A stretch of 37,997 nt of DNA from 40-80 sp964503665 (GCA_964503665.1 CAZDAR010000026.1:1-37997); one strand, 5' to 3'. Shown: positions 26,337 to 34,911, numbered from the stretch's first letter. Translations and numbers: made by a program. The notes: generated by a model from the sequence alone, not told the origin.

Positions 26337-26350
26337 ATGATTTTAATCAT
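26337..26350 (+). promoter_or_regulatory. FNR/CRP-like operator upstream of the cco operon
   Basis: ATGAT-TTTA-ATCAT is a perfect dyad that fits the FNR/ANR consensus TTGAT-N4-ATCAA at eight of ten defined positions. The dyad extends outward to an 11-bp inverted repeat (26332-26355). Its centre is about 62 bases upstream of the predicted transcription start near 26406, the usual class I activator position. No plus-strand gene lies upstream that would need a terminator here. Confidence 0.5.
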
Positions 26351-26371
26351 GTTTTTCGATGTTTAAAGTCA

Positions 26372-26402
26372 TTTTTATCTAAAATCTTAATCTCGATTTT
26401 TG
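26372..26402 (+). promoter_or_regulatory. Predicted promoter of the cco operon
   Basis: TTTT (26372-26375), a 19-base spacer and GATTTTTG (26395-26402) match TTTG-N19-TAnnTTTG with one mismatch in each box. Four bases separate the -7 box from the ccoS ATG, so the transcript is probably leaderless or nearly so. Confidence 0.5.
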
Positions 26403-26406
26403 CACT

Positions 26407-26595
26407 ATGGGAATTATATATTTATTGTTGTTGGCGAGTTTAGTAATTGCGTTGATTTTTTTGTTCTTTTTTCTTTGGGCAACAAAGGATGGGCAATTTG
26501 ATGATGACTATACGCCGTCAATTAGAATTCTCTTTGACGATGAAAATAACAATCAACAAACAAATAAAACAGAAAATGGAGATCGAGAAGTTTAG
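26407..26595 (+). CDS. ccoS: CcoS, cbb3-type cytochrome oxidase assembly protein
   Basis: A 62-residue single-helix membrane protein: hydrophobic segment at residues 2-25 followed by WATKDGQFDD, the conserved signature of CcoS, which is needed to fit cofactors into cbb3 oxidase. The polar tail is rich in Asn and Asp. It overlaps the start of ccoNO by 20 bases and is first in the operon. Confidence 0.9.
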   Translation: MGIIYLLLLASLVIALIFLFFFLWATKDGQFDDDYTPSIRILFDDENNNQQTNKTENGDREV

Positions 26596-28759
26596 TTACG
26601 ACAATAAGATTGTCAAGTACTTTGCTTATGCAACTATTATTTGGGGTATAACTGGTATGCTTGTGGGGCTTACAATTGCCACACAATTGGCATTCCCCGA
26701 ATTTTATAATGATTACTTAGGGTTTAGTTATTTGTCCTTTGGGCGACTAAGACCCTTACATACCAATGCCGTCATCTTTGCCTTTGTAGGAAACGGTATT
26801 TTTACAGGAGTCTATTACTCGCTACAACGACTTCTAAAGGCTAGAATGTGGAGTGATAAATTAAGTTATCTGAACTTTTGGGGATGGCAATTTATTATCG
26901 TATGTGCGGTTATAACGCTTCCTATGGGAATGACTTCCTCGAAAGAATATGCCGAATTAGAATGGTGGATTGATATCTTAATTACCATCATTTGGGTAAC
27001 CTTTGGATGGAACATGTTTGCAACAATATTAAAACGAAGAGTAAAGCATCTTTATGTAGCCATTTGGTTTTATATCGGAACATTCGTTGCCGTTGCGATG
27101 CTGCATATCTTCAACTCTATTGAGATTCCAGTAAGTTTTACAAAAAGCTACTCAGCGTATGCAGGCGTTCAAGATGCTTTGGTACAATGGTGGTACGGAC
27201 ATAATGCGGTAGCGTTCTTCTTAACAACACCGTATTTAGGATTGATGTATTACTTCGTGCCGAAAGCTGCGAATAGACCTGTTTATTCCTATCGATTGTC
27301 GATTATCCACTTCTGGGCACTGATATTTATGTATATCTGGGCAGGTCCACATCATCTATTATATTCATCCTTACCCGATTGGGCACAATCATTAGGTGTC
27401 GTTTTCTCTATCATGTTGATCGCACCATCTTGGGGTGGAATGTTAAACGGATTGCTAACACTTCGTGGAGCTTGGGATAGAGTTCGTGATGATGTTACAT
27501 TGAAATTCATGGTTGTTGCTCTAACATGTTATGGTATGGCTACATTCGAAGGGCCACTACTATCATTAAAAAGTGTAAATATTGTTTCTCACTTTACCGA
27601 TTGGACAGTTGCTCACGTACATGTAGGTGGTTTAGGTTGGAATGGAATGTTGACCTTCGGGATGTTATATTGGTTATTTCCTAAATTATTCCGAACAGAA
27701 TTATACTCTAAGAAAATGGCGAATCAGCATTTCTGGATTGCTACTTTAGGAATTATACTTTATGTTATCCCTATCTATATCGCTGGATTTGTTCAAGGAT
27801 TGATGTGGCAAGATTTCAATCCAGATGGAACTTTAGCAAATGGGGAGTTTGTTAAAACAGTAACAGTATTAAAACCCTACTATATTTTCCGATCTTTAGG
27901 TGGATTGGTTTATCTAATTGGAGCAATCTTAATGTTCTACAACTTGATTAAGACAGCTAAACAAGGAAACTTCTTAAAAGATGAACCAGCATCTGCTCCA
28001 GCACTGGCTAAGTATGACAATAAAAAGGAATCTTGGCATAAACGTTTGGAAGGAAAGCCAGTTCAATTTATGATTTGGAGTATTGTTGCTGTTGCTATTG
28101 GAGGGTTGGTAGAAATTGTCCCTACATTGATTGTTAAAAGTAACATTCCAACTATTGCTAGTGTGAAACCGTACACGCCACTTGAATTGGAAGGAAGAGA
28201 TTTATATATCCGCGAAGGATGTAATAACTGTCACTCTCAGATGATTCGTCCATTGCGATTTGAGACGGCGAGATATGGCGAATACTCTAAGGCAGGTGAG
28301 TTTGTTTATGATTACCCATTCTTGTGGGGCTCTAAACGTACTGGTCCTGACTTGGCTCGAGAAGGAGGATTACGTAGTCATTATTGGCATTTCCAACACA
28401 TGATTCGTCCAAAAGAAGTGACACCTGGCTCCATTATGCCAGCATATCCATGGATGAAAGAGGACGATCTTAATACGTCTTTGACAGCTAAAAAGATTAA
28501 GGCTCTTAAGCGATTGAATGTTCCGTACGAAGAAGGTTTTGAAGATAAGGCGGTGGCAGATTTACAGAAACAAGCAAATGGTATTGCTAAAGCACTCGTA
28601 ACAGATATGTATAATAAACTTCCTAAGGAACTTCAAAAAGGATATAACATTGATGCTGAAATAGGGAAGTTAGAGAAAAAAGAGATTATTGCGATAATCG
28701 CCTATTTACAACGCCTAGGTACAGATATCAAAGCAGAACCAAAAACAGATTCTAAATAA
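26576..28759 (+). CDS. ccoN: Fused CcoN-CcoO, catalytic and monohaem subunits of cbb3 oxidase
   Basis: A 727-residue fusion of the haem-copper catalytic subunit and its cytochrome c subunit, which reduces O2 to water in the inner membrane under low oxygen. In the CcoN part: low-spin haem ligand His62 (RPLHTNAV), the CuB site with Tyr206/His209 (WWYGHNAV) and His259-His260 (GPHH), and His347/His349 in VAHVHVGGLGWNG. From about residue 500 the CcoO part has one helix, the haem c motif CNNCH (549-553) and axial Met621 in SIMPAYPWM. I use ATG 26576 (MEIEKFSYDN), 20 bases inside ccoS; upstream ATGs would add a non-homologous leader. The fusion is usual in Bacteroidota. Confidence 0.95.
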   Translation: MEIEKFSYDNKIVKYFAYATIIWGITGMLVGLTIATQLAFPEFYNDYLGFSYLSFGRLRPLHTNAVIFAFVGNGIFTGVYYSLQRLLKARMWSDKLSYLNFWGWQFIIVCAVITLPMGMTSSKEYAELEWWIDILITIIWVTFGWNMFATILKRRVKHLYVAIWFYIGTFVAVAMLHIFNSIEIPVSFTKSYSAYAGVQDALVQWWYGHNAVAFFLTTPYLGLMYYFVPKAANRPVYSYRLSIIHFWALIFMYIWAGPHHLLYSSLPDWAQSLGVVFSIMLIAPSWGGMLNGLLTLRGAWDRVRDDVTLKFMVVALTCYGMATFEGPLLSLKSVNIVSHFTDWTVAHVHVGGLGWNGMLTFGMLYWLFPKLFRTELYSKKMANQHFWIATLGIILYVIPIYIAGFVQGLMWQDFNPDGTLANGEFVKTVTVLKPYYIFRSLGGLVYLIGAILMFYNLIKTAKQGNFLKDEPASAPALAKYDNKKESWHKRLEGKPVQFMIWSIVAVAIGGLVEIVPTLIVKSNIPTIASVKPYTPLELEGRDLYIREGCNNCHSQMIRPLRFETARYGEYSKAGEFVYDYPFLWGSKRTGPDLAREGGLRSHYWHFQHMIRPKEVTPGSIMPAYPWMKEDDLNTSLTAKKIKALKRLNVPYEEGFEDKAVADLQKQANGIAKALVTDMYNKLPKELQKGYNIDAEIGKLEKKEIIAIIAYLQRLGTDIKAEPKTDSK

Positions 28760-28766
28760 GAATAGA

Positions 28767-28967
28767 ATGTTACGATTTATAAAACAAAACTTAGAAACAA
28801 TCGCGGGAATAGAGATATTCCCGTTGATTTCATTGGTGATCTTCGTGCTCTTCTTTGTGATTATGTTGGTGCGCGTTTTTAAAATGAAAAAGAACTATGT
28901 GTCAGAAATCAGTGATTATCCTTTGAATGACAGTGATGATGAAGAAATCTTTCAACAACAAAATTAA
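28767..28967 (+). CDS. ccoQ: CcoQ-like small subunit of cbb3 oxidase
   Basis: A 66-residue protein with one hydrophobic helix (about 18-39, FPLISLVIFVLFFVIMLVRV), a basic stretch KMKK and an acidic tail. Size, topology and position between ccoNO and ccoP identify it as CcoQ, which stabilises the complex. The sequence itself is too short for a firm family match. It starts seven bases after the ccoNO stop. Confidence 0.75.
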   Translation: MLRFIKQNLETIAGIEIFPLISLVIFVLFFVIMLVRVFKMKKNYVSEISDYPLNDSDDEEIFQQQN

Positions 28968-28971
28968 GACT

Positions 28972-30102
28972 ATGAAAACAAAAAATAGATATGCTTTTAT
29001 TGTTCTAGTACTGCTATCTTTTGGCAGCGTTTACGGCCAAGAAGTTGCTGCAGCTAGTGAACCCATTGTGAATGTTATACCAAACTATAGAAATAATTAT
29101 AAACTGTTTGTGACCTTAGCATTAATTGCTGGATTTATTATGGCAGCTATCTTTATTCTTGCAGGGAATATTAAGTCACTACTGAAAACGGACTTTTATC
29201 GAGGTAAGTTAATGCCCCAAAAAGACTTTTCTAAAAAAGATAACTCCAACATTAAGCCATTAATCATTTTAGCAATTATAACGGTTTTCACTGCTAATAA
29301 TTCATTCGCATTGGACTTTAATCCAGAATATGGTAAAGACGGATTGCCATGGCTACGAGTGGAGAATTCAGATCTAATTCTACTATTAGGATTAAATGTC
29401 TTACTGTTGCTCGCTTTCTTCTACTTGAGAAGAATGTTTAGCGATTTATTGAAAGAGGTTGGGGTTGCGCAAGAGAAGAAGAAAGAAAAGACAAAGTCTA
29501 TCGCTAAATTTAACGCAATAATGACGGATGCTGTTCCGGTAGAAAAGGAGGCTTCTATCATCATGGAAGATGAGTATGACGGTATTCGTGAGTTGGATAA
29601 TAATCTACCGCCTTGGTGGGTAGCAATGCTTTTCGCTACGATGATTTTTGCTGTTGTGTATATTTTCCATTATCACATTTTCAGAACGGGTGACTTACAA
29701 ATCGCAGAATATACCAAAGCGGTTGATAAAGCTGACACTGATGTTAAAGAGTACCTTTCTAAAATGGCCATGAATGTCGACGAAACCAATGTAACGGTGA
29801 TGACAAGTGATAATGATTTAAGCGCTGGTAAAACACTTTTCCAGAACAACTGTGTTGTTTGTCATGGTGAAAAAGGAGAAGGTGATATTGGGCCCAACTT
29901 AACGGATGATTATTGGATATACACCGGCGATATCAAAGCAATTTTTAAAACAATAAAACTTGGAACGGCAAACGGAATGCCCGAGCATGCCTCTAAGCTA
30001 AACCCAATCCAGACACAACAAATTTCTTCTTATATATGGCATCTACCTTTTACTAATGGAAAAGATCCACAAGGAGATAAATATGAGAAGGAGAAAATGT
30101 AA
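28972..30102 (+). CDS. ccoP: CcoP, cytochrome c subunit of cbb3 oxidase (single haem)
   Basis: The start ATG 28972-28974 lies four bases after the ccoQ stop and gives 376 residues. Residues 1-22 look like a signal peptide (SFGSVYGQ). Membrane segments follow near 44-66, 95-113, 134-153 and 214-234, then a periplasmic cytochrome c domain with the haem site CVVCHG (294-299) and an axial Met in NGMPEH. Proteobacterial CcoP has two haems; this one has one, as usual in this phylum. The segment around 95-113 (LIILAIITVFTANNSFAL) looks like a second, internal signal sequence. ccoG follows. Confidence 0.9.
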   Translation: MKTKNRYAFIVLVLLSFGSVYGQEVAAASEPIVNVIPNYRNNYKLFVTLALIAGFIMAAIFILAGNIKSLLKTDFYRGKLMPQKDFSKKDNSNIKPLIILAIITVFTANNSFALDFNPEYGKDGLPWLRVENSDLILLLGLNVLLLLAFFYLRRMFSDLLKEVGVAQEKKKEKTKSIAKFNAIMTDAVPVEKEASIIMEDEYDGIRELDNNLPPWWVAMLFATMIFAVVYIFHYHIFRTGDLQIAEYTKAVDKADTDVKEYLSKMAMNVDETNVTVMTSDNDLSAGKTLFQNNCVVCHGEKGEGDIGPNLTDDYWIYTGDIKAIFKTIKLGTANGMPEHASKLNPIQTQQISSYIWHLPFTNGKDPQGDKYEKEKM

Positions 30103-30116
30103 TAAGTGCTTTTTAG

Positions 30117-31514
30117 ATGACACCAGAAGAAGAGGAAATATTTAGAGATCGAATCGCCACGGTTGACGAGAAGGGAAAACGCATTTGGATTTTTCCTAAG
30201 AAACCGTTGGGCTCCTATTTCAACAAGAGAAAAGTGTTGAGTTATTTTTTATTGATTCTTCTATTTGTGTTGCCATTTATAAAAATGGAAGGTGAACCGC
30301 TTGTGATGCTGAATGTGATTGAACGAAAATTCATCATTTTTGGTAAAATATTCTGGCCACAAGATTTGTATCTATTCGCACTAGCACTGATTATAGGTGT
30401 TATATTCGTTATTTTCTTCACCATTATTTTTGGACGAATTTTCTGTGGATGGTTTTGCCCGCAAACATTGTTCATGGAAATGGTTTTCCGTCGTATAGAA
30501 TACTGGATTGACGGTGACTTCACACACCAGAAAAAATTGGACAAGTCGCCTTGGAACAAAGAGAAAATATATAAACGAATTTTAAAACACATTATTTTCA
30601 TTATTATTTCCTTTGCTGTTGCTAATCTATTTTTATCTTATATCATTAGTATTGATGAACTGTGGAAAATCATTCGTGATCCCATAAGCCAACATATTGG
30701 TGGATTCATTGCTTTGATTGGATTTACAGCGGCATTCTATTATGTTTTTGCTCGACTGCGAGAACAGGTGTGCACTACAATTTGTCCCTATGGAAGATTG
30801 CAAAGCGTCTTGTTGGATGAAAACTCTATGGTCATTGCGTATGATTATAAACGAGGAGAAGGTCGTGCTAAGTTCAAAAAGAATGAGGATAGAGAAGAAG
30901 CAGGAAAAGGAGATTGTATTGATTGTAATCAATGTGTATTTGTCTGTCCAACAGGAATTGATATTCGTAATGGTACCCAATTAGAATGTGTGAATTGCAC
31001 CGCTTGTATTGATGCTTGTGATAATATTATGGAAGGTGTAGGACTAGAAAAAGGATTGATTCGCTATGTTTCCGAAAAAGGAATTAAGGAAGGGAAATCG
31101 TTTGAATGGACTGGAAGAGTGAAGGCTTATTCTGCATTGCTAGTGGTTTTATTTATGTTGATGTTAAGTTTGTTGGTATCACGAAATGATTTTGAAACGA
31201 AAATTATGCGTCAGCGTGGCACTACTTTTCAAATAACACAAGAAGGACAAGTGAGTAATATCTTTGAAGTATATGTGTTGAATAAAACACGAAAAGCATA
31301 CGACATAGAATTAAAGCTACAAGGTGATTATGGAACAATTACAACCGCAGTTAAAGAGTTGAAACTACTTCCTGAAAAAGAATTAAAAGAACGTTTTGTG
31401 ATTAAAATTCCGTACGAGCAGGTAGCCGATAAAGAAGTGATTTATATCGATATTTATGGTAATGGAGAGAAAATTGAGTCAGTCAAGACGAAATTTATCG
31501 GGCCAGCTTTTTAA
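30117..31514 (+). CDS. ccoG: CcoG, cbb3 oxidase accessory iron-sulfur protein
   Basis: A 465-residue polytopic membrane protein of the RdxA/CcoG family, which in known systems reduces copper for insertion into cbb3 oxidase. It has CGWFCPQ (Cys110, Cys114) and CTTICPYGRLQ (Cys219, Cys223) in the NapH-like membrane part. Two 4Fe-4S motifs follow, CIDCNQCVFVCP (267-278) and CVNCTACIDACD (291-302), then a last helix and a C-terminal Ig-like domain (about 365-465). All cysteines are intact. It is in operon order directly after ccoP. Confidence 0.95.
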   Translation: MTPEEEEIFRDRIATVDEKGKRIWIFPKKPLGSYFNKRKVLSYFLLILLFVLPFIKMEGEPLVMLNVIERKFIIFGKIFWPQDLYLFALALIIGVIFVIFFTIIFGRIFCGWFCPQTLFMEMVFRRIEYWIDGDFTHQKKLDKSPWNKEKIYKRILKHIIFIIISFAVANLFLSYIISIDELWKIIRDPISQHIGGFIALIGFTAAFYYVFARLREQVCTTICPYGRLQSVLLDENSMVIAYDYKRGEGRAKFKKNEDREEAGKGDCIDCNQCVFVCPTGIDIRNGTQLECVNCTACIDACDNIMEGVGLEKGLIRYVSEKGIKEGKSFEWTGRVKAYSALLVVLFMLMLSLLVSRNDFETKIMRQRGTTFQITQEGQVSNIFEVYVLNKTRKAYDIELKLQGDYGTITTAVKELKLLPEKELKERFVIKIPYEQVADKEVIYIDIYGNGEKIESVKTKFIGPAF

Positions 31515-31524
31515 ATTTATAATT

Positions 31525-31944
31525 ATGAATTGGGGGAAAGGATTAACAGTGGCGATGATTTTGTTCATGGGATTTATCATCTACTTGACGGTTATAAAGC
31601 TACAAAAGACGTTAGACTTAGAGGTGGAGAATTACTACGAACGTGAAATTAATTACGAACAAGAAATTCAAGCACAGCGAAATGCTAACATGTTTGAAAA
31701 AATAATGATTAAAAATGACGATGAATTTATTGTTTTATCGATTCCAGAAACAATAGACATGGCTAATGTGAAAGTACTTTTCATTCGTCCAAATGATAAG
31801 AATTTGGATAAAACGTTTCATTTTGAAGACACAAAAATCCTTTTAATTCGAAAGGATGAGTTAAAAATAGGTAAATATAAATTAGAGATAACATACCGTA
31901 TTGGAGACAAAGAGTGCTTGCAAAAAGAAGAAATTGTAATTTAA
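31525..31944 (+). CDS. ccoH: CcoH/FixH family protein
   Basis: I use ATG 31525-31527 (MNWGKGLTVAMILFMGF), ten bases after the ccoG stop, giving 139 residues; an earlier in-frame ATG lies inside ccoG. A single membrane helix (about 6-28) is followed by a motif EVENYYEREINYEQEIQAQR typical of FixH and then a small beta domain. FixH/CcoH takes part in late assembly of cbb3 oxidase. The SafE-like gene follows after one base. Confidence 0.88.
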   Translation: MNWGKGLTVAMILFMGFIIYLTVIKLQKTLDLEVENYYEREINYEQEIQAQRNANMFEKIMIKNDDEFIVLSIPETIDMANVKVLFIRPNDKNLDKTFHFEDTKILLIRKDELKIGKYKLEITYRIGDKECLQKEEIVI

Positions 31945-31945
31945 A

Positions 31946-32689
31946 ATGAGTGTAGTATATATTAGTGGTCTAATTCTAGGATTAAGTTCATCGCTTCATT
32001 GTTTGGGGATGTGCGGACCACTTGTTATGGCTATTCCGATGAAACGTCACACACCGTATGCACACGCTTGGGGAATCACCCAATATCATCTTGGAAAAAC
32101 ACTTACATATGCCGCACTTGGCTTTATGATTGGCCTAATTGGTCTCAGCGTACAAACTTTTAAATGGATGCAGATTCTTTCTGTTGTAAGTGGTATTGTA
32201 ATTATCATTTTTGGATGGGGGAAATTTATTCACATTCCGATTGGACAAACGATACTTCAAAAATTTATGCGTTTTTCAGGGACAACGCTAAGAAATATAA
32301 CGAAATCTGACATTCCATTTAAGCCCTTCTTCTTTGGAATGATTAATGGGCTGCTACCATGCGGGCTTGTTTACATAGCACTGATTAATAGTCTTTTGGT
32401 TAGCAGCCCTTTTCAAAGTTCCATAGCAATGATCTTCTTCGGTTTAGGAACTGTTCCTATTTTGACCTTTGCTCGATTAGCGTCTGAAAAAATTCGATGG
32501 AAAACGAATCGTATTACACCTATTTTAATTACACTAGTTGGTTTGATGATTATCTTTCGTGGACTGAATTTGGGAATACCGTATTTAAGCCCAAAGATGG
32601 AGATAAAACAGACGGATTCAGCCTCAGGAGTAAAGGAAGAAGCTGCAGTTAGTTGTTGCCATAAAGACACTTCTTGTACAAAAGAATAG
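31946..32689 (+). CDS. SafE/DsbD-like permease of the cco cluster, with Cys-rich tail
   Basis: A 247-residue polytopic membrane protein with about six helices. It starts with the signature GLILGLSSSLHCLGMCGPLV and has PFFFGMINGLLPCGLVYIAL in the middle; these paired GMCGP and LLPCGLVY motifs define the 'sulfite exporter TauE/SafE' family next to ccoGH genes, related to CcdA/DsbD membrane parts. Members are thought to support cbb3 maturation, possibly in copper or redox handling. The soluble C-terminus ends SCCHKDTSC (Cys237, Cys238, His239, Cys244), a potential metal site. It starts one base after ccoH and ends the operon. Confidence 0.85.
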   Translation: MSVVYISGLILGLSSSLHCLGMCGPLVMAIPMKRHTPYAHAWGITQYHLGKTLTYAALGFMIGLIGLSVQTFKWMQILSVVSGIVIIIFGWGKFIHIPIGQTILQKFMRFSGTTLRNITKSDIPFKPFFFGMINGLLPCGLVYIALINSLLVSSPFQSSIAMIFFGLGTVPILTFARLASEKIRWKTNRITPILITLVGLMIIFRGLNLGIPYLSPKMEIKQTDSASGVKEEAAVSCCHKDTSCTKE

Positions 32690-32711
32690 ATTTTTCTAAA
32701 TCAAAAATGCT

Positions 32712-32719
32712 TACTTTTG
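32712..32719 (+). promoter_or_regulatory. -7 promoter box for the lipoprotein-tatD-ansA operon
   Basis: TACTTTTG is an exact TAnnTTTG match 16 bases before ATG 32736. The same bases are part of an 8-bp inverted repeat AATCAAAA/TTTTGATT (32700-32723), so promoter and hairpin overlap. The -33 element is weak. Confidence 0.45.
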
Positions 32720-32735
32720 ATTCAAAATTCATCGT

Positions 32736-32996
32736 ATGCAAAAGATTATTATTGTAATCACGCTCTTTAGTTTAGTGGCGTGCACGCCAAAAGATAAACA
32801 GTTTTGTGAGTGTTTGAAAGTCAGTGAAGAATTCAATGAATTAACACAAAAAGGAATTGCTGGTGAACTATCACAAGAAGAACTGGTAAAAGCAAAACAA
32901 CTTCAAGAAGAGAAAATAAAAATCTGTGAACCATACGAAACGATGGGTGGAGAGGAAATGTTGAAGAAAAAAGCAGCCTGCGGTTTTAAAGAATGA
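32736..32996 (+). CDS. Small cysteine-containing lipoprotein
   Basis: An 86-residue protein with a lipoprotein signal peptide (lipobox LVAC, Cys16). The mature part has FCECLK, a helical Glu/Lys-rich centre and further cysteines in IKICEPYE and AACGFKE, so it could form a small disulfide-bonded helical hairpin. I recognise no named family. Its stop overlaps the tatD start by four bases (ATGA), so expression is coupled. Confidence 0.65.
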   Translation: MQKIIIVITLFSLVACTPKDKQFCECLKVSEEFNELTQKGIAGELSQEELVKAKQLQEEKIKICEPYETMGGEEMLKKKAACGFKE

Positions 32997-33769
32997 GTTA
33001 CTTTGTTGATACACACACCCATTTATTTGCGGAAGAATTTAACGACGATCGTTCTGAAGTAATTCAACGTGCTTTAAATGCCAATGTTCAGAAGATGCTT
33101 TTACCGAATATCGATGTAGAGACTATTCCAGCGATGTATGAATTAGAACAACAATTTCCCGATAACTGTTTTGCGATGATGGGTTTACATCCTTGCTCTG
33201 TCGATGCAAATTACCGCAAATCGTTGGATAAAATACACCAAGAATTAAAGAAAAGACCTTTTATAGCCGTTGGCGAAATTGGTATTGATTTGTATTGGGA
33301 TAAAACATTTGTGGAGGAACAAAAGGAAGCGTTTAAAATACAGATTAGTTGGTCCAAAGAATATGACATTCCATTTGTTATCCATGCGCGAGATTCTTTT
33401 GCCGAAATATATGAAGTACTGGATGAGGTTTGGGATGCTTCTTTAAAAGGCGTTTTCCATTGTTTTACAGGAACACTCGAAGATGTGGAAAAGATCAAAA
33501 CCTATAAGACCATATACTTTGGTATCGGTGGCGTATCGACATTTAAAAAATCCGAGTTACCTTTAGTTATTCCGCATATTCCATTGGATCGATTACTTTT
33601 GGAAACGGATGCACCGTATTTAGCACCAACGCCAAAACGCGGTCGAAGAAATGAAAGTAGTTATATTCCATTGATAGCCGATCAATTGGCGACGACACTT
33701 CAAAAGCCGTTGAAAGAAATCATGAAAATAACGACGAAAAATGCACAACGATTATTTAAGATTAAATGA
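32993..33769 (+). CDS. tatD: TatD family metal-dependent hydrolase/DNase
   Basis: A 258-residue TIM-barrel hydrolase. The metal-site motifs occur in order: THTHLF (His8, His10), GLHPCSV, GEIGIDLYW, VIHARDS, GVFHCFTG and LLETDAPYLAP near the C-terminus. TatD-type proteins are magnesium-dependent DNases with 3'-5' exonuclease activity and some paralogues act on D-aminoacyl-tRNA; which role applies here is open. It overlaps both neighbours by four bases. Confidence 0.93.
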   Translation: MSYFVDTHTHLFAEEFNDDRSEVIQRALNANVQKMLLPNIDVETIPAMYELEQQFPDNCFAMMGLHPCSVDANYRKSLDKIHQELKKRPFIAVGEIGIDLYWDKTFVEEQKEAFKIQISWSKEYDIPFVIHARDSFAEIYEVLDEVWDASLKGVFHCFTGTLEDVEKIKTYKTIYFGIGGVSTFKKSELPLVIPHIPLDRLLLETDAPYLAPTPKRGRRNESSYIPLIADQLATTLQKPLKEIMKITTKNAQRLFKIK

Positions 33770-34788
33770 CAAAATCTAACGTTTTACTCATCTATACAGG
33801 CGGAACCATCGGAATGGTCAACGACACCAAAACGGGTTCTCTTGCCGCTTTTGATTTTCAACATTTGCTCGATCACATGCCTGAATTAAAGCAAATGAAT
33901 GTGGAAATCTCAGTGAACGCTTTTGAAACACCTTTGGATTCTTCCGAAGTTCTACCAAGTGATTGGAAGAAAATGGCTCAAACAGTTATTGATAATTATA
34001 AGAAATTCGATGGTTTTGTGATTCTTCACGGAACAGATACGATGGCTTATTCAGCATCTGCGTTGAGTTTTATGCTTCAAGGAATTGCCAAGCCAGTCAT
34101 CTTTACTGGTTCGCAATTACCCGTTGGCGTTATACGTACAGATGCTAAAGAAAACTTAATCACATCGATTGAAATTGCGGCTGCTAAAAGTGAAGATGGA
34201 AGTGCTAAAATTCAAGAAGTAGCCATTTATTTTGAATACTCACTTTACCGAGGAAATAGAACGAGTAAAGTTTCTGCTCATTATTTTGAAGCGTTCAAAT
34301 CTCCTAATTTACCAGAACTTGTCGTAGCAGGAGTAACCATCGATTATCAAAATATACCGACAAAACCAGCCTCTGAATTACACTTCTTTACCGATGTCGA
34401 TAATCATGTAGCATTGCTAAAAATATTCCCAGGAATCAATTTTAAGTTGTACCGAAATATGTTTAATTACGATGAAGTAAAGGGAATTGTGTTGGAAACA
34501 TTCGGAAGTGGAAACGGCCCGTCAGATGTTGTTTTATCGCAATATTTAAAAGAATATACCGAAAAAGGAGGCGTTGTCATCAATATTACACAATGTTCAT
34601 CAGGAAGTGTAGAGCAAGGTAAATACGAAACCAGTGGATTATTTCAACGTGCTGGAGTCATTGGCGGATATGATTTAACTACCGAAGCAGCCGTCACAAA
34701 ATTGATGTTTGCGATTGCTAGATTTAAAAACAAAAAGGAAATTGAACAGTTCATGCAAAAGAATATTTGTGGTGAAATGACTGTTTAA
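33766..34788 (+). CDS. ansA: Type I (cytoplasmic) L-asparaginase
   Basis: A 340-residue asparaginase that hydrolyses L-asparagine to aspartate and ammonia. The first signature LIYTGGTIGM contains catalytic Thr14; the second, VILHGTDTMAYSA, contains Thr90 and Asp91. The absence of a signal peptide and the length fit the cytoplasmic type I enzyme. It is the last gene of the lipoprotein-tatD-ansA operon, joined by ATGA overlaps, and the tRNA-Ser gene follows 36 bases later. Confidence 0.93.
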   Translation: MTKSNVLLIYTGGTIGMVNDTKTGSLAAFDFQHLLDHMPELKQMNVEISVNAFETPLDSSEVLPSDWKKMAQTVIDNYKKFDGFVILHGTDTMAYSASALSFMLQGIAKPVIFTGSQLPVGVIRTDAKENLITSIEIAAAKSEDGSAKIQEVAIYFEYSLYRGNRTSKVSAHYFEAFKSPNLPELVVAGVTIDYQNIPTKPASELHFFTDVDNHVALLKIFPGINFKLYRNMFNYDEVKGIVLETFGSGNGPSDVVLSQYLKEYTEKGGVVINITQCSSGSVEQGKYETSGLFQRAGVIGGYDLTTEAAVTKLMFAIARFKNKKEIEQFMQKNICGEMTV

Positions 34789-34802
34789 TGAATTGGAATC
34801 AT

Positions 34803-34810
34803 TATTTTTG
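34803..34810 (+). promoter_or_regulatory. -7 promoter box for tRNA-Ser
   Basis: TATTTTTG is a full TAnnTTTG match 14 bases before the first base of tRNA-Ser. The -33 element is not clear. Confidence 0.45.
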
Positions 34811-34824
34811 TCGCCAACTAAAAA

Positions 34825-34911
34825 GGAGAGGTGTCCGAGTGGTTGAAGGAGCTACCCTGGAAAGGTAGTGTACGGGTAACTGTACCGAGGGTTCGAATCC
34901 CTCTCTCTCCG
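34825..34911 (+). tRNA. tRNA-Ser(GGA)
   Basis: An 87-base class II tRNA. The acceptor stem GGAGAGG pairs with TCTCTCC (34904-34910, one G-U pair). The anticodon arm CTACC-CTGGAAA-GGTAG gives anticodon GGA, for serine codons TCC and TCT. The long variable arm has the stem GTAC/GTAC, and the T arm is GAGGG-TTCGAAT-CCCTC. CCA is not encoded. Confidence 0.95.

Larger units (their letters stand above)
26082..26406. other. Regulatory intergenic region upstream of the cco operon
   Basis: This 325-base AT-rich region carries no supported gene. It holds the FNR-like dyad (26337-26350) and the predicted ccoS promoter (26372-26402); the left part may include the lost start of the decayed sensor gene. 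Confidence 0.55.

Noticed and set aside
26332..26355. Reading the 11-bp inverted repeat upstream of ccoS as a terminator
   Set aside because: The nearest upstream gene remnant is on the other strand and is read away from it, so nothing on the plus strand needs ending there; the FNR-like core fits better. It is not excluded.
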